From the NCBI RefSeq assembly GCF_051020955.1, contig NC_135016.1, positions 17,280,501 to 17,344,500 of the forward strand: a stretch of 64,000 nt of DNA. The letters run 5' to 3'. The notes under the pieces were generated by a model. The model had not been told where the DNA came from. It saw only the letters and a list, made by a program, of their open reading frames with translations, and made no database searches. This DNA is from Megalopta genalis (Eukaryota; Arthropoda; Insecta; Hymenoptera; Halictidae). Within the stretch, counting starts at the first letter, position 1, and the number at the start of each line of letters is the position of its first letter. Shown piece by piece: positions 1-9,411 of the stretch. The position numbers were made by a program, and so were the translations under genes.

Positions 1-2526
1 GAAATATTAATTCAATTTGTTGTTTATGATTCGAAGTAAAATTGTCTCTGCTCCGATTACCGGTCACGGTGCTCTCTATTTAATTAAAAAACTTAAACTC
101 TCTCTCTCTCATACGTAAAAAAATAAAACGCACATTTTAGCACATTTTATGTGCTTTTCGACAACAATAACTTTCTTTTGTTAGTAATAATTTTCGAAAT
201 AAAAACTAAGGAAGTAGATCGAAAAGTTGGGACTGCAATGCCCTAGTTGTGCAGCTTTTTATTAATCTTTTACGATATGGACCGTTCATTTTGAAAGTGG
301 TGCAAGTCCACTTCCCTTCGTTTCGAGAAAATTGTATGTTAGCAGATCTGACAATTAAAAAATATAGGTTAATTATGCGAAGTCTGGGAATGTTTGTACT
401 AATTTATCAATATACGAGCATTAATTTACTCGAAGGCACCTGCGATTAGTGCAAAGTTTGACGAATAGCTTCGTTCGATTTTCGATGCCAGGCTCACTCG
501 CTTTCCGAGATACGCGGCAAGACGCGTAAGCGGAATAATCGTCGAAATACACTGTTAAATACAGAAGCGAGGAACATTTCAGGGGAGACGAAGCGCACAA
601 GATGTGATGGCCGGAAAATTACGGGGATGGGTATTATTCGGTCGACCGCAGGCCAATTCGGTTGACAAGAATCAACGTTTCGGCCGGAGCTGGAAACGCT
701 CCCGGCGCGAGTCGCGGCCAGCGTTAACGTGAATCGCGGCGAATTACTATCATTATTATCCCCGATGGTTGCCAAGGGTGTGGGACTTCGAAAAGCCGGA
801 AACCGCGGCTCTATTTTAATACGGACCACGAGGCTCCAAGCTACCGAACACACTGTCGCGAACATACTGCGCGATTAGGTTCGCAGTCCTGACGAGCCTC
901 GACGTTGCAAAACCATTGGATCGCTAAAACCATTCGTGAGAGCGTCCCTCGCGATTCCAGCGACGCGTGCAGTTCATTTAAAACCGCGTCTTTTATCACG
1001 AGGTATCGGATAGTATCGCCCAGAATCGCGATACGTTTAGGATAGATGACATAACTTTCTATCGACTCGATATTCTCATTTGACAAAATTTCTCCGGGTT
1101 CTTGAAATATTTTGGAATAGATCTGCGAAGCTTGAAGACGATACGCTTAGGGGACTCCCTTGAAAGAATTCTCGAAGATCGTCTGCTCTTTTTAGCATGG
1201 CGACCTATCGAAGAAACTTATCAAAACCATACTGTAATTTCAAACAATGTTCACATTATTTCTGTTCAATACTAGGTTTACGGACTACTAAAAGCAACTA
1301 TTCTTCATGTTATGTTTTTACATTGAAAACGTTCAATAAAATAAATTCATTCAACAAATTCTCTATAAATGCATTCTTATTGCTTCAAGAATCGTTTAAA
1401 ATTAAAATAAATTGAAGTTTAAAATATTAAATTAAATTAAATTAAATACTAAATTCAAATATTACGAACGTGTCAAAATGTCGCGCACCGTACAACCGGT
1501 CTTAATATTTCATCTACAGGCACTTCTGCTAATTACTGTAGAACCGAAGATCGAGAGTTGCGAACTTCTTCGGAAATTCTCCAAAATTAAGAGCAATTTC
1601 GGTTAATCATCTCGGTTCATTATTTCAGTTATTATGATATAACAATTTGTGAGACTATTTCAAGGAAGCTCGGTCATCGAAAAGGCTAATTACAAGGCTC
1701 CGGTAAACAAACCGTCGACAAATAGCTAAAACACGAAGCGCGAGACGAGCAAGCGTTCGATTCCACGTGGAAGAAGATGCTAAAAATCGGGAAACAATAG
1801 AAATCTACAAGATCGTAAAAAAGATGTCTAGAGTCGCGGAGTTAGAACCTCTTCGAGTCTCTTCGGTCAGGTGCAAGGGGCAACCGCGATCGGCGGTGGA
1901 TCGCAGCCGCGCCGACGACGCCCGCGAAACTCTTCGTCGGCAGGAATCGGCCGACGATTCTCCCTCGTTCCCCTTCTTTCAACGACGGGGGCGACGTCGA
2001 CGACGACTAAGCTCTTGGGCACGGCCCTCCATTCGCCTCCTCGAGCCCCGTCGCCGTCGCCGGCGCGGCCTCTCCTCGACGCCGGTCCCCTTTTGTTTCC
2101 AAGTTTGCGAAACTGCACGCGATTACGGCCGTGTCACGTAACTCCTCTTCGCTCCGAGCCGCGTCACTGAACTCCCTGGGGGAAGTTCACGCGACGAACC
2201 GCATTGTTCCGCCTCGCGTTCCGCTTCTTCGGCCCGCTCCGGCCCGCGGACGGCGTAACGAGCCCGAAAACTGCCGCCGCTCGGGTCCGCGATACCTTGG
2301 ACCGATGATGACAGTCGGACTTCGACCGACGAGGGTACACGTGCAGGCGATGCAAACCGGTTCCCAGGAATCATCGCGAGACGTTGGCTCTTTGCAATTT
2401 TTGTTACTAATTCAACCGCTTGCTGGATCATCGTATTCACTGTTGCAACGATTAGAACGTGTTTCGATCGAAGATGTTTCTATGAAAAGGCTACAAAATA
2501 GTTTTCTGCACGTTTTATATATACAT
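1..2526. other. Non-coding block, no gene recognised
   Basis: AT-rich DNA to about 1760, then a CpG-rich block at roughly 1860-2330. The open frames in the CpG-rich part run on both strands and are rich in Arg, Ser and Pro, as expected where stop codons are rare; I see no domain in them. A short (CT)n run lies near 100 and an ATTAA run near 1420-1445. One mobile-element fragment (279-324) is listed separately. A CpG-rich promoter or first exon is possible, but no splice-bounded frame supports it. Confidence 0.5.
279..324. mobile_element. Pal-D fragment (single end)
   Basis: The stretch matches one terminal arm of the family seen complete at 30158-30298: a GACCGTTCATTTTGAAAGTG-like end, then a GTGCAAGTCCACTT motif corresponding to GGCATAAGTCACTT in the intact copy. 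No opposite arm was found nearby, so it is a broken remnant. Confidence 0.5.
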
Positions 2527-2890
2527 AGGGTGTCCAATAATTATCTTAACGCTCGGAAAGAGGTGATTTCTGAGGTTATTTGAAGTAATTTTTTCCTTAG
2601 CGAAAATGCAATCCGCGGCTTCCTGAGGTCATTTGGAGTAACTCTTTCCTTGGCGAAAATGCAATCCGCGGCTTCGTTTACGAGTTATTAACGAAAAACG
2701 GTGACCAATGAGAGGCGAGAGGTGGCCGAGCCAATCAGCGGAGCTGGGCCTCTTCCGCTGGTTGGCTCGAGCGCCTTGCGCCAGTCAAGCTCGCCTCCCA
2801 TTGGTCACCGTTTTTCGTTAATAACTCGTAAACAAAGCCTCGTAGAATATTTTCGCTAAGGAAAAAGTTGCTTCAAATGACCTCAGTACC
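2527..2890. mobile_element. Pal-B palindromic MITE with duplicated left arm
   Basis: This is a foldback element whose two arms pair across a short centre. The left end reads AGGGTGTCC after TACAT. Both arms carry the block GCGAAAATGCAATCCG, an ACGAGTTATTAACGAAAAAC block and a CCAATGAGAGGCGAG block, the last reappearing inverted as a CTCGCCTCCCATTGG motif. The left arm is unusual: a segment of about 57 bp (GAGGT-ATTTG-AGTAA...CCGCGGCTTC) is present twice in tandem, while the right arm has it once. The right terminus is decayed (TACCATAATG instead of GGACACCCTGTA). It has no coding capacity. Family membership is judged by comparison with six other copies in the window. Confidence 0.82.
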
Positions 2891-3402
2891 ATAATGCCAA
2901 TGAGCCATAATGCCATGAGGGGAACCGTGCTTCGTCGCTCGTCCTCGGGAATCATCCCTTTCCGGGTGTTAACATAATTATGGGATCTTTGTATAACATT
3001 TGTATAATCTTTGCATAATTTTTCTATAATCTTTGCATAATTTTTCTGTAATCTTTGTACAATTCTGATCTAATATTTTCTGTTACACCGAAGGGGGTCT
3101 AGAGCCCGCATGTGTAATTCAATTCTAAGCAGAATTTTATTCCGACGTGAAAGACCGGGATAAAATGCATACTTAACAAGTTATTATTACAAGGAATCCC
3201 CATCATGAGCCAGACCCGTCAAAATATGGTAAGAGGGTAATCCGAAGCTGAGCCATTCTCATGTAAACTTATGCGCGCGAGCCAAGATGGAGAATTAGGA
3301 GAATCTTAGATTGCAGAATTTTTCCGCAAAATAAAAAGACACTTTTTTACATTTATTGTAAAAAAGAAAAAACAGTAGCCAGTTAGAAGTTTCTTTCTTT
3401 CT
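2891..3402. other. AT-rich spacer with a short tandem repeat
   Basis: About 2990-3062 carries two to three imperfect copies of a roughly 25-bp unit (TCTTTGCATAATTTTTCT-type). The rest is unremarkable AT-rich sequence with a polyA-rich stretch near 3325-3375. No gene or RNA is recognised. Confidence 0.5.
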
Positions 3403-3808
3403 TTAACAATCTCGACGGGTTGCGAATAATATTATATCTATAATATTATATATTATAATATTATATCTGTAATATTATATATTATTATATATTATAATAA
3501 TATATATATATATATAATCGATATATTCAAATTCCTTGGATCATTCTATCGTTTCAACATTCTAATTTCTTCTACTCATTTTTGTCATGAATGCATAAAA
3601 TCGATAGTTTATTGACAGCGATTCGATCACACAAGTATCGAAAGCACCGAGTACGCCAAACAATTTCTTTACAGTTCGCTGCAACAATTAAAACAGCACA
3701 GTGCTTGACATCGCGATTTCTCGCAAGCACAATTTATAACTGCAAACAATGACAAGGAAAGAAATCTGAAATGTGTTATTTCGGCCCGTCTGGTAAATCT
3801 AGTGTTAA
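3403..3808. mobile_element. Possible degenerate TTAA-bounded element
   Basis: The block is bounded by TTAA on both sides. The right end GGTAAATCTAGTGTTAA matches the end of the better preserved TTAA-5 element at 37063-37587 (CGTAAATCCAGTGTTAA). The left boundary (TTAACAATCTCGACGGG) is only loosely similar, so the assignment is weak. The middle (3421-3530) is an AT simple-repeat tract, as it is in TTAA-5. Confidence 0.33.
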
Positions 3809-4141
3809 GACAGGTGGCAAGGTTTATGGTGGGCCATAAAACAGCTGAGCGATTCATAGCCTACAGTCTGCACAGTTCCGTGTTTGTTCCTACGAGTTAC
3901 TTCCTGTTGTCAGTACGCTGCTAACGTACCCGCGTTTGTTCCATTAGCTTTACGTTCGTCCAACGTATACCGTGTGACGCTGCGATTTTTGCACGATTTT
4001 TCGCAACCGTCGTTTGCATCAAAAGTTAAATTTGTATCATTTTCATAATAAGACTGCATTATTTGTGAATTCTTGTGGTGTCTCTAATCATTTTACAGCG
4101 TTCTTGGATTGCGGCAACGGTTTGAATAAATTATTCAAGCA
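3809..4141. other. Unassigned AT-rich spacer
   Basis: Nothing recognisable in either strand: no tandem unit, no palindrome longer than background and no exon-like frame. Confidence 0.5.
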
Positions 4142-4405
4142 TTAGGTAAACCGAAAAGTAATGAAAATTATTGTTTGTTAGCGAAGAACATTTATTTATT
4201 AAAGAAATCCTACATTTTAATCAACAAATTAAAAATTTCCATCATTTTTTTTTTAAAAAAGGAATCGCGAACAACTGCCAATACACTAGCAAAAGGTGTT
4301 AAAAAATTATGCAAATTATTTTCTTCATTAAAATATAGGACCCCTTCAACGAATAAATATTTTCCGCCAACGAACAAAAATTTCAATTACATTTCGCTTT
4401 ACCTA
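4142..4405. mobile_element. Mariner-like MITE
   Basis: Terminal inverted repeats of roughly 25 bp bracket 264 bp. The left end is TTAGGTAAACCGAAAAGTAA. The right end, read on the minus strand, is TTAGGTAAAGCGAAATGTAA, followed outside by TA. Ends starting TTAGG with a TA target are typical of mariner elements (established for the superfamily). The interior is AT-rich and encodes no recognisable transposase, so this is a deletion derivative or MITE. The subfamily is not assigned. Confidence 0.55.
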
Positions 4406-5385
4406 ATATTTTCGATCTAATGCGATCGAGCTTCGAGCTTCGAGCTTCGAGCTTCGAGCTTCGGCGATAATTGCAAGATCGAGAAACGACGACAATAGAC
4501 CTAAGCGCGAACACGATCGTCGTAGGACAAGGATCGTTGGTAGCAAAGCTGCGTCGTAGATGGCAACGATAATTATAATTGGCTGCAGCGATATTAACTC
4601 AGGTCCCACGGGGAGGCCCTTGATCCGATGGTCCAATTTAAGCTTCTATTTAACGCGAATCCGTTTCGCAGCAACGACTCTGCATAATTATCTCCGCAAT
4701 TACGTCCCATTCTGCAGTTTCCGGCGCGCGCCGCCGCGCCGCGTTGGTCCGTTCTCTCGAGGAGCCCGAGGAAAGTCGAGGGTGGACGACGGTTGTCCCG
4801 GCAAAGATTGAATGGAAATCCCCCGGAATGGTCCGACGCGGCGGGAACCTGGAAGCCGGGCGGAGTGTCTTCGACTGTTTCCGATTACCATTGGTAAGCG
4901 CTATCGAGCGGCCGCGCGAGGATGAAGCGATATCTTACGGAAACACGATCCCTTCCGTTAGCTCGCCGCCTGCTAAGACCGGTCGGATCCGTTGTTCCGT
5001 CAGCTGAATACGGCCCGGCCCGCCCGCCGGGTCTAGGTACGGCTAGATAGCAGTTCCCGTGTTCCTTGAAATTTACCGAGTCCCGGGATATCTCCTCGCG
5101 AGGGGGACAACGCGGTTCAATCGGGTCGGAAGCTATCGGACGCGGCGCGGCGCCGCGCGGTACAGAAAAAGGTCTCTGTACGCGTCCTAGAAAAGGGTCT
5201 CTGTATGCATTGTATGCAGTTGGTAAGTTTCAACAGTTCGAACTTTTGATAAAATGTAGAGTATGTTAATTAACCTTTTAGGTACGAGTGAATTCTGCGC
5301 AAGACAGCAATTCTTCCCTGGACGGCAGATTCTGATATGTACTGTTCAGAGTCTGATACTATATATCCGTCTATACAGGGTGCCC
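4406..5385. other. CpG-rich block with a 7-bp repeat, no gene recognised
   Basis: A five-copy CGAGCTT repeat lies at about 4428-4463. From about 4700 to 5165 the DNA is CpG-rich with overlapping frames on both strands and no domain. A GGCGCGGCGCCGCGC palindrome occurs near 5140. This could be a promoter-type island, but I see no start signal that decides it. Confidence 0.45.
4428..4463. repeat. Short tandem repeat, unit CGAGCTT
   Basis: Five consecutive near-perfect copies of a 7-bp unit, ending GAGCTTCGG. Confidence 0.9.
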
Positions 5386-5740
5386 CAAAAATGTCTCGCA
5401 ATCCGGAAATGGCGGGTTCCTCGGATCATTTGAAGCAACTTCTTCCTTTACAAAAATGTTCTCCGAGGCACCGTTAACGAGTTATCAACGAAAAACAGTG
5501 ACCAATAAGAATCGAGTACGGCTGACGCGAGGCGGCCCAGCCAACCAGCGCGCGAAGCCCAGTTCCGCTCATTGGCTCGGTCGCCTCGCGCCAGCCGAGC
5601 TCGCCTCTCATAGGTCGCTGTTTTTCGTTAATAACTCGTTAATGGTTCCTCGGAGAAAATTTTTGTAAAGGAAAAAGTTGCTTCGAATGACCCGAGGAAC
5701 CCGCCACTTTCGGATTGCGAGACATTTTTGGGACAGCCTG
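5386..5740. mobile_element. Pal-B palindromic MITE, complete
   Basis: A complete element of 355 bp between TA dinucleotides (5384-5385 and 5741-5742). The left end is CAGGGTGCCCCAAAAATGTC. The right end is its complement with the small change GGACAGCCTG. The arms pair over roughly 150 bp each and hold ACGAGTTATCAACG, a GTGACCAATAAGAATCGAG block and its partner CTCATAGGTCGCTG, with a GC-rich centre (GCCCAGTTCCGCTC). It encodes no transposase. TA target duplication and CAGGG ends suggest mobilisation by a Tc1/mariner-superfamily enzyme; that part is inference. Confidence 0.88.
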
Positions 5741-6720
5741 TATATTATTGACACTGTTGTATATCGATGCGAAGACAGAAGAAATGTGAAACAATGCATA
5801 GGAAGATGATTATTTAATTGAAATTATTCAACGTTATATTTTTCATATGTAGGATACGATAATCTTAATTTAAGCTACTGTTTCCTAACGAGAAATATTG
5901 CCTCCTAATGTTAAAAAAGAAAGCAAAGGAAAAAGTTAATTAGGTTCGTCGGGACATTGCGAGAAAAAGAAGCATATTTTTTGGCGTCAAATATAGCGTT
6001 CAAGATGTTCAACTTTAAATTGTCGCACCTATTACAATTTATGATCATTTTTATTGATATTTCCACTTTCGAGGGTAATGGACATTTAACAAGCGATCAA
6101 AATTCACCGGACATCGATACGACAAAATTAGGTTTTTGTCGAAAAGTCGCTAAAATCTTCGATCCGGCCCACTTTGCGGCGGGGCGCGGCGGGGCACCGG
6201 CGGCCCCCGCGCCGCTGGAAAGGAGAGAACGCGGAAAAGGGAGGTGAAAAAGCGAGCGCGATTCGAGTGCCCGGCCCGACAGCCGGTCCACATTGTCGCC
6301 GGGACGCACAAAGGCTCCGTGTCCACCGTTCCATTACGGCCAAATAGCTCAGAGGAAGATTCCTCCCCGAGCGAGGATCGTTCGCCGACCGGCGGCCATT
6401 CTTGAGACCAGAATTACAAACAATTCTTCTCTCCCCGGCCGGAATCGCGGGCTCCTCGGGATCATTTACTCTCCCCTCCTTGTCGCCTCTCTCCTTTTTC
6501 CGGACTGCCACGCCTTTGCTGCTACCCGCCGCGGGTTCTCACGAAATTTCCTGACGGCGGACCCGAACCGAGAAAAGGAGGATAAAGTTCCGGGTGTCCG
6601 GTGATTCTGTGTTATTAACCCTCCTGTCGGCGCTTCTGAATTTTTTTTCGGAGACTTCTAAACGAAGTCTCGACGATTCTTGGATCTCTCGGCGAGAAAC
6701 GAGAGAATCCGTTCGGCGCG
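5741..6720. other. Spacer with CpG-rich half, no gene recognised
   Basis: AT-rich to about 6150, then CpG-rich to about 6610 with overlapping frames on both strands that show no domain. Nothing here is splice-bounded in a convincing way. Confidence 0.45.
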
Positions 6721-6814
6721 ATTGTCTGCCGAAGGAAATGAAACGGCATTTTTTCTTCGCGGAAACGCGAACTAGGTCTTACGGTGTCGATGATCATCCT
6801 AATCGCAATCTGTA

Positions 6815-7070
6815 CAGGGTGGTCCACCTAAATAAGGCCACCTAAATATCTCCTCTAATTGAGGGGGTACAAAAACCATTTTTTATGCTATTTCAATTGC
6901 CTGGAAAAACCATCGTATTGCAACAAAAATTTTTGTTCTGAGGTTATTCTTTTTCGAAGTTTTCAAGGTCATCGATGTTTTTTATTGCGTATAATAGCAT
7001 AAAAAATTTTTCTTGTAGCCCCGCAATTAGAGGAGATATTTAGGTGGCGCTACTTAGGTGGACCACCCTG
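6815..7070. mobile_element. Pal-C MITE, complete
   Basis: Inverted repeats of about 47 bp bracket 256 bp. Both ends begin CAGGGTGGTCCACCTAA and continue into CCACCTAAATATCTCCTCTA. TA dinucleotides lie outside each end (6813-6814 and 7071-7072). The interior includes ATGCTATTT and TATAATAGCATAAAAAA, which pair as a second inner inverted repeat. It is non-coding. Ends and target fit a Tc1/mariner-superfamily MITE; the enzyme is inferred. Confidence 0.85.
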
Positions 7071-7154
7071 TATACAATCCTATAGACAGCAAAGAATTTT
7101 CATTTGAATTCGTTCGATTGACGGAAAACCTTTTTTTCAGTACAAGTGTAATTA

Positions 7155-7388
7155 TTAGGTCTACCGGAAAGTTCTGTCCGTTTGAGAAATGAAAGGAAAC
7201 AATAGATTATTCATAAATTTAGTAATATTTATTGTACAATATAATTTCCGTCGTTACTTACGACCTCTTGCCAGCGTGATGGCAATTTGTGAGTAACATT
7301 ATTCAAAAACATATGTCTCAAATGAACATGTGCATACCTATCGAAATTTGCAATGACATTATCGGACAAAACTTTCCGGTAGACCCAA
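7155..7388 (-). mobile_element. Internally deleted mariner element, copy 1
   Basis: Terminal inverted repeats of about 27 bp bracket only 234 bp. The left end is TTAGGTCTACCGGAAAGTTC. The right end, on the minus strand, is TTGGGTCTACCGGAAAGTTT. A TA precedes the left end. Full mariners are about 1.3 kb, so roughly 1 kb is missing: the 5' terminal repeat runs almost directly into the last codons of the transposase. The TIR sequence does not match the mellifera type seen at 32040-32107, so two mariner lineages are present. Confidence 0.85.
7229..7372 (-). pseudogene. Mariner transposase, C-terminal remnant
   Basis: On the minus strand, one frame reads ...DRYAHVHLRHMFLNNV, then THKLPSRWQEVVSNDGNYIV and a stop (TAA at 7229-7231). 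The R-W-(Q)-x-V-V-x-(N/S)-x-G-x-Y-(I/F) tail is the hallmark end of mariner transposases, which bind TIRs and cut and paste the element in the nucleus. Only about 40 residues survive; the DNA-binding helix-turn-helix domains and the D,D34D catalytic core are absent, so it cannot be active. The second copy at 24028-24165 keeps the same frame open. Confidence 0.82.
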
Positions 7389-7896
7389 TTTTATGTGCAA
7401 CGAGATTCTTACGGTTACGTAAGAAAGTACTTAATAAAAAGTAAAGAAAAAGACATCGCAGAAGAAAAGGAAACACGAAGCCAAAATAACGATTTCGAGT
7501 ATATTTAAAGACGAAGTTAAGATTGCTAATTAATCCATAAACTTGTAACTCGACAGTGCTGCGCCATTACAGAATTTGCAGTAAGATCGTATACATATAC
7601 TTATAAAAATCCGTGAACATTAATAGCAGCATAATCGTAAAAGTCGAAACGATTTCGACAGAGATTCGACGTCGAGCGCAACATCGACGTTGAGATATAA
7701 AATTGCGAACGTCTCGCGGAGCAAGAAATATCTCGAGCATGCTGCATACATACTTCTGCGGAAAATGAATATCACGCGGCCATAAATCATTTTCACTGTA
7801 CCTAGAGTATCGAACGTATTTTCTCAATAAAATAAGCCACGTTCCGCGATAAAAATGTACACAGTTTCAAACCAGTTAGTCGCGGGCACCCGTCGT
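7389..7896. other. Unassigned AT-rich spacer
   Basis: No tandem unit, palindrome or exon-like frame was recognised. Confidence 0.5.
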
Positions 7897-8111
7897 TTAA
7901 CACTAAACCTACCAAGCAGTAATACTAACTGGCGTATACTGCTTCGCAAAAGTGAGAAGACCGAATTTATTTAGAATTTGTAAAGTTTTTATTAGAAAAC
8001 TTGCTCCAATAACATAACTTATTCAAGCGTTTTCCACGAAAGAGCTTGAGAACTTTGCCGAATAGCAAAATAAGAAAGCGATCGCTTTGATCGCGGTGAG
8101 TTTAGTGTTAA
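7897..8111. mobile_element. TTAA-2 piggyBac-like MITE
   Basis: Bounded by TTAA at 7897-7900 and 8108-8111. The left end is TTAACACTAAACCTACCAAG. The right end, on the minus strand, is TTAACACTAAACTCACCGCG, sharing about 12 terminal bases and then diverging. A TTAA target and ends beginning C(A/C)CT are piggyBac-superfamily traits. The subterminal hairpin GCGATCGCTTTGATCGC sits beside the right end. It has no coding capacity. The right TTAA is also the left TTAA of the next element. Confidence 0.72.
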
Positions 8112-8352
8112 CCCTTTGCACTCGACGCCATTTTAACTCTAAATCCAAAATAGTTTCGGATGACCTACGGTATTTCGATTTTATATGGCTTATTAGTGCA
8201 ATTTATGCGTGTGAAATCGAGTCTATGTAACAATTACAGTTTTAACAGTACTTCGAAAATAAATCGATTTAATGATGTAAACATTATTTTAGAACGTCGT
8301 GTAAAAATATTTAGTGGTGCTTCGGAATTACCGTTCGAGCGAAAAGGGTTAA
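8108..8352. mobile_element. TTAA-1 piggyBac-like MITE, copy 1
   Basis: TTAA-delimited, 245 bp. The left end is TTAACCCTTTGCACTCGACG. The right end, minus strand, is TTAACCCTTTTCGCTCGAAC. The same ends occur at 15067-15315, 45455-45711 and 59708-59958. The TTAA plus CCCT start is the piggyBac signature. It is non-coding. It shares boundary tetranucleotides with the elements on both sides. Confidence 0.78.
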
Positions 8353-8519
8353 CGCTCGCAACGCGGTGGCTGTGTCAATTTTTACACGGCGTACAATAAA
8401 TTCCACCTGATTTTTTTACAGCTTCTAAATAAAAATGGACAATTGGGGAAGAGGAGATACGATTGCCGAATCGCAAAATAAGAAAGCGGTCGCTTTGACC
8501 GCGATAGGTTTAGCGTTAA
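8349..8519. mobile_element. Chimeric TTAA-2 relative carrying a Pal-A piece
   Basis: Bounded by TTAACGCT on the left and AGCGTTAA on the right. Its last 55 bp (GCCGAATCGCAAAATAAGAA ... GGTTTAGCGTTAA) are a close copy of the right end of the element at 7897-8111. Directly before that lies AAAATGGACAATTGGGGAAG with GAGATACGATT, a Pal-A arm cut at both sides. The middle is unassigned. It looks like a recombinant or a nested insertion followed by deletion. Confidence 0.58.
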
Positions 8520-9411
8520 AATATGCGAGATAAGACAACACATGTTTCACCAAAAAACGAGGATAATCCACGAGAGGTGTTTCAAGAACGATCGTATTCG
8601 GGGCCGGGAATGCTCGAAGCCCGGCGTGCGAGCACGTTGACCGGCCGTTCTAAAACCCGGGAAAATTATTCCGCATGCGGAATGAAGGTTGATTTAAATG
8701 CTAATGACTCTCGATTTAAATCGAACGGATTACGATGGCTCACGGGCCCCGGATAATTTTATAAATTGCGGCGCGACCGCTCCCACCCGCCACGACGAAT
8801 CAATTTCTTTCGCGGCCCCGGGGTGCCGGGCGAGTTATGTTTCATTCGGACGTATCGAGACGTCCGACGTCCGACGTTCCGTCGCCGACGGTACGCGGCG
8901 CGGCGCTTTCTCGGAGAAAGCGTGCGGAGGAAAAGTCGATAAGTCTCTCGGCTTTCCTCGAAGGAATTATCGCCGCGATTCGACGGTGCTGAATACAGCT
9001 TCGTTAACGACAGGGACACGGTCGAGCCGCGGCTGGAAGTCGTTTTTCACGAGAATTAATTATTACCAGATTGCGGATCTTAATGAAAATATGCTTCGCG
9101 AAAGGCCGCGGCTTTAATTATTCCAATTGCAAATCGGCGTAGAACAATGCGTCATTTACGATGTTACCTCGGCCGCGAATCGCCTGCGAAGCCGACGCTA
9201 GAAAATAATATTAAAATATTAAATAAATAAGTATTAAATAAGTAAATTGCGCGCGGCTAGGTTTCGCGTTTCTATTTCGCGCGAGCCGATGCGGGATCGA
9301 AACGAGCCAGCGGGAACCTAATAGAAAGGAATCGTTTACATGCTCGCGACGATGGTCGGATAAAAAACGCGAGACGGATCATTTAAACTCGTCCGGCAGT
9401 TTTATTCGGTT
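8520..9411. other. CpG-rich spacer, no gene recognised
   Basis: About 8580-9020 is CpG-rich with overlapping frames lacking any domain. About 9030-9130 has TAATTATTA and ATTAATTATT motifs, a composition often seen in insect regulatory DNA, but nothing more specific can be claimed. Confidence 0.4.

Larger units (their letters stand above)
6721..7383. repeat. Composite dispersed repeat, copy 1
   Basis: This block recurs at 23561-24182 in the same orientation and order: an ATTGTCTGCC...TCGCAATCTG lead-in, a Pal-C element, a CGTTCGATTGACGGAAAACC linker, then an internally deleted mariner. The similarity stops abruptly at both outer edges. Because flanking host-like sequence and two unrelated elements travel together, it is a duplicated segment or a larger compound element, not two independent insertions. 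Confidence 0.85.

Noticed and set aside
1767..2141. 124-codon plus frame starting MEEDAKNRET
   Set aside because: The first part is plausible, but the rest is an Arg-rich reading of CpG-rich DNA and overlaps frames in two other phases; no splice or homology support from sight.
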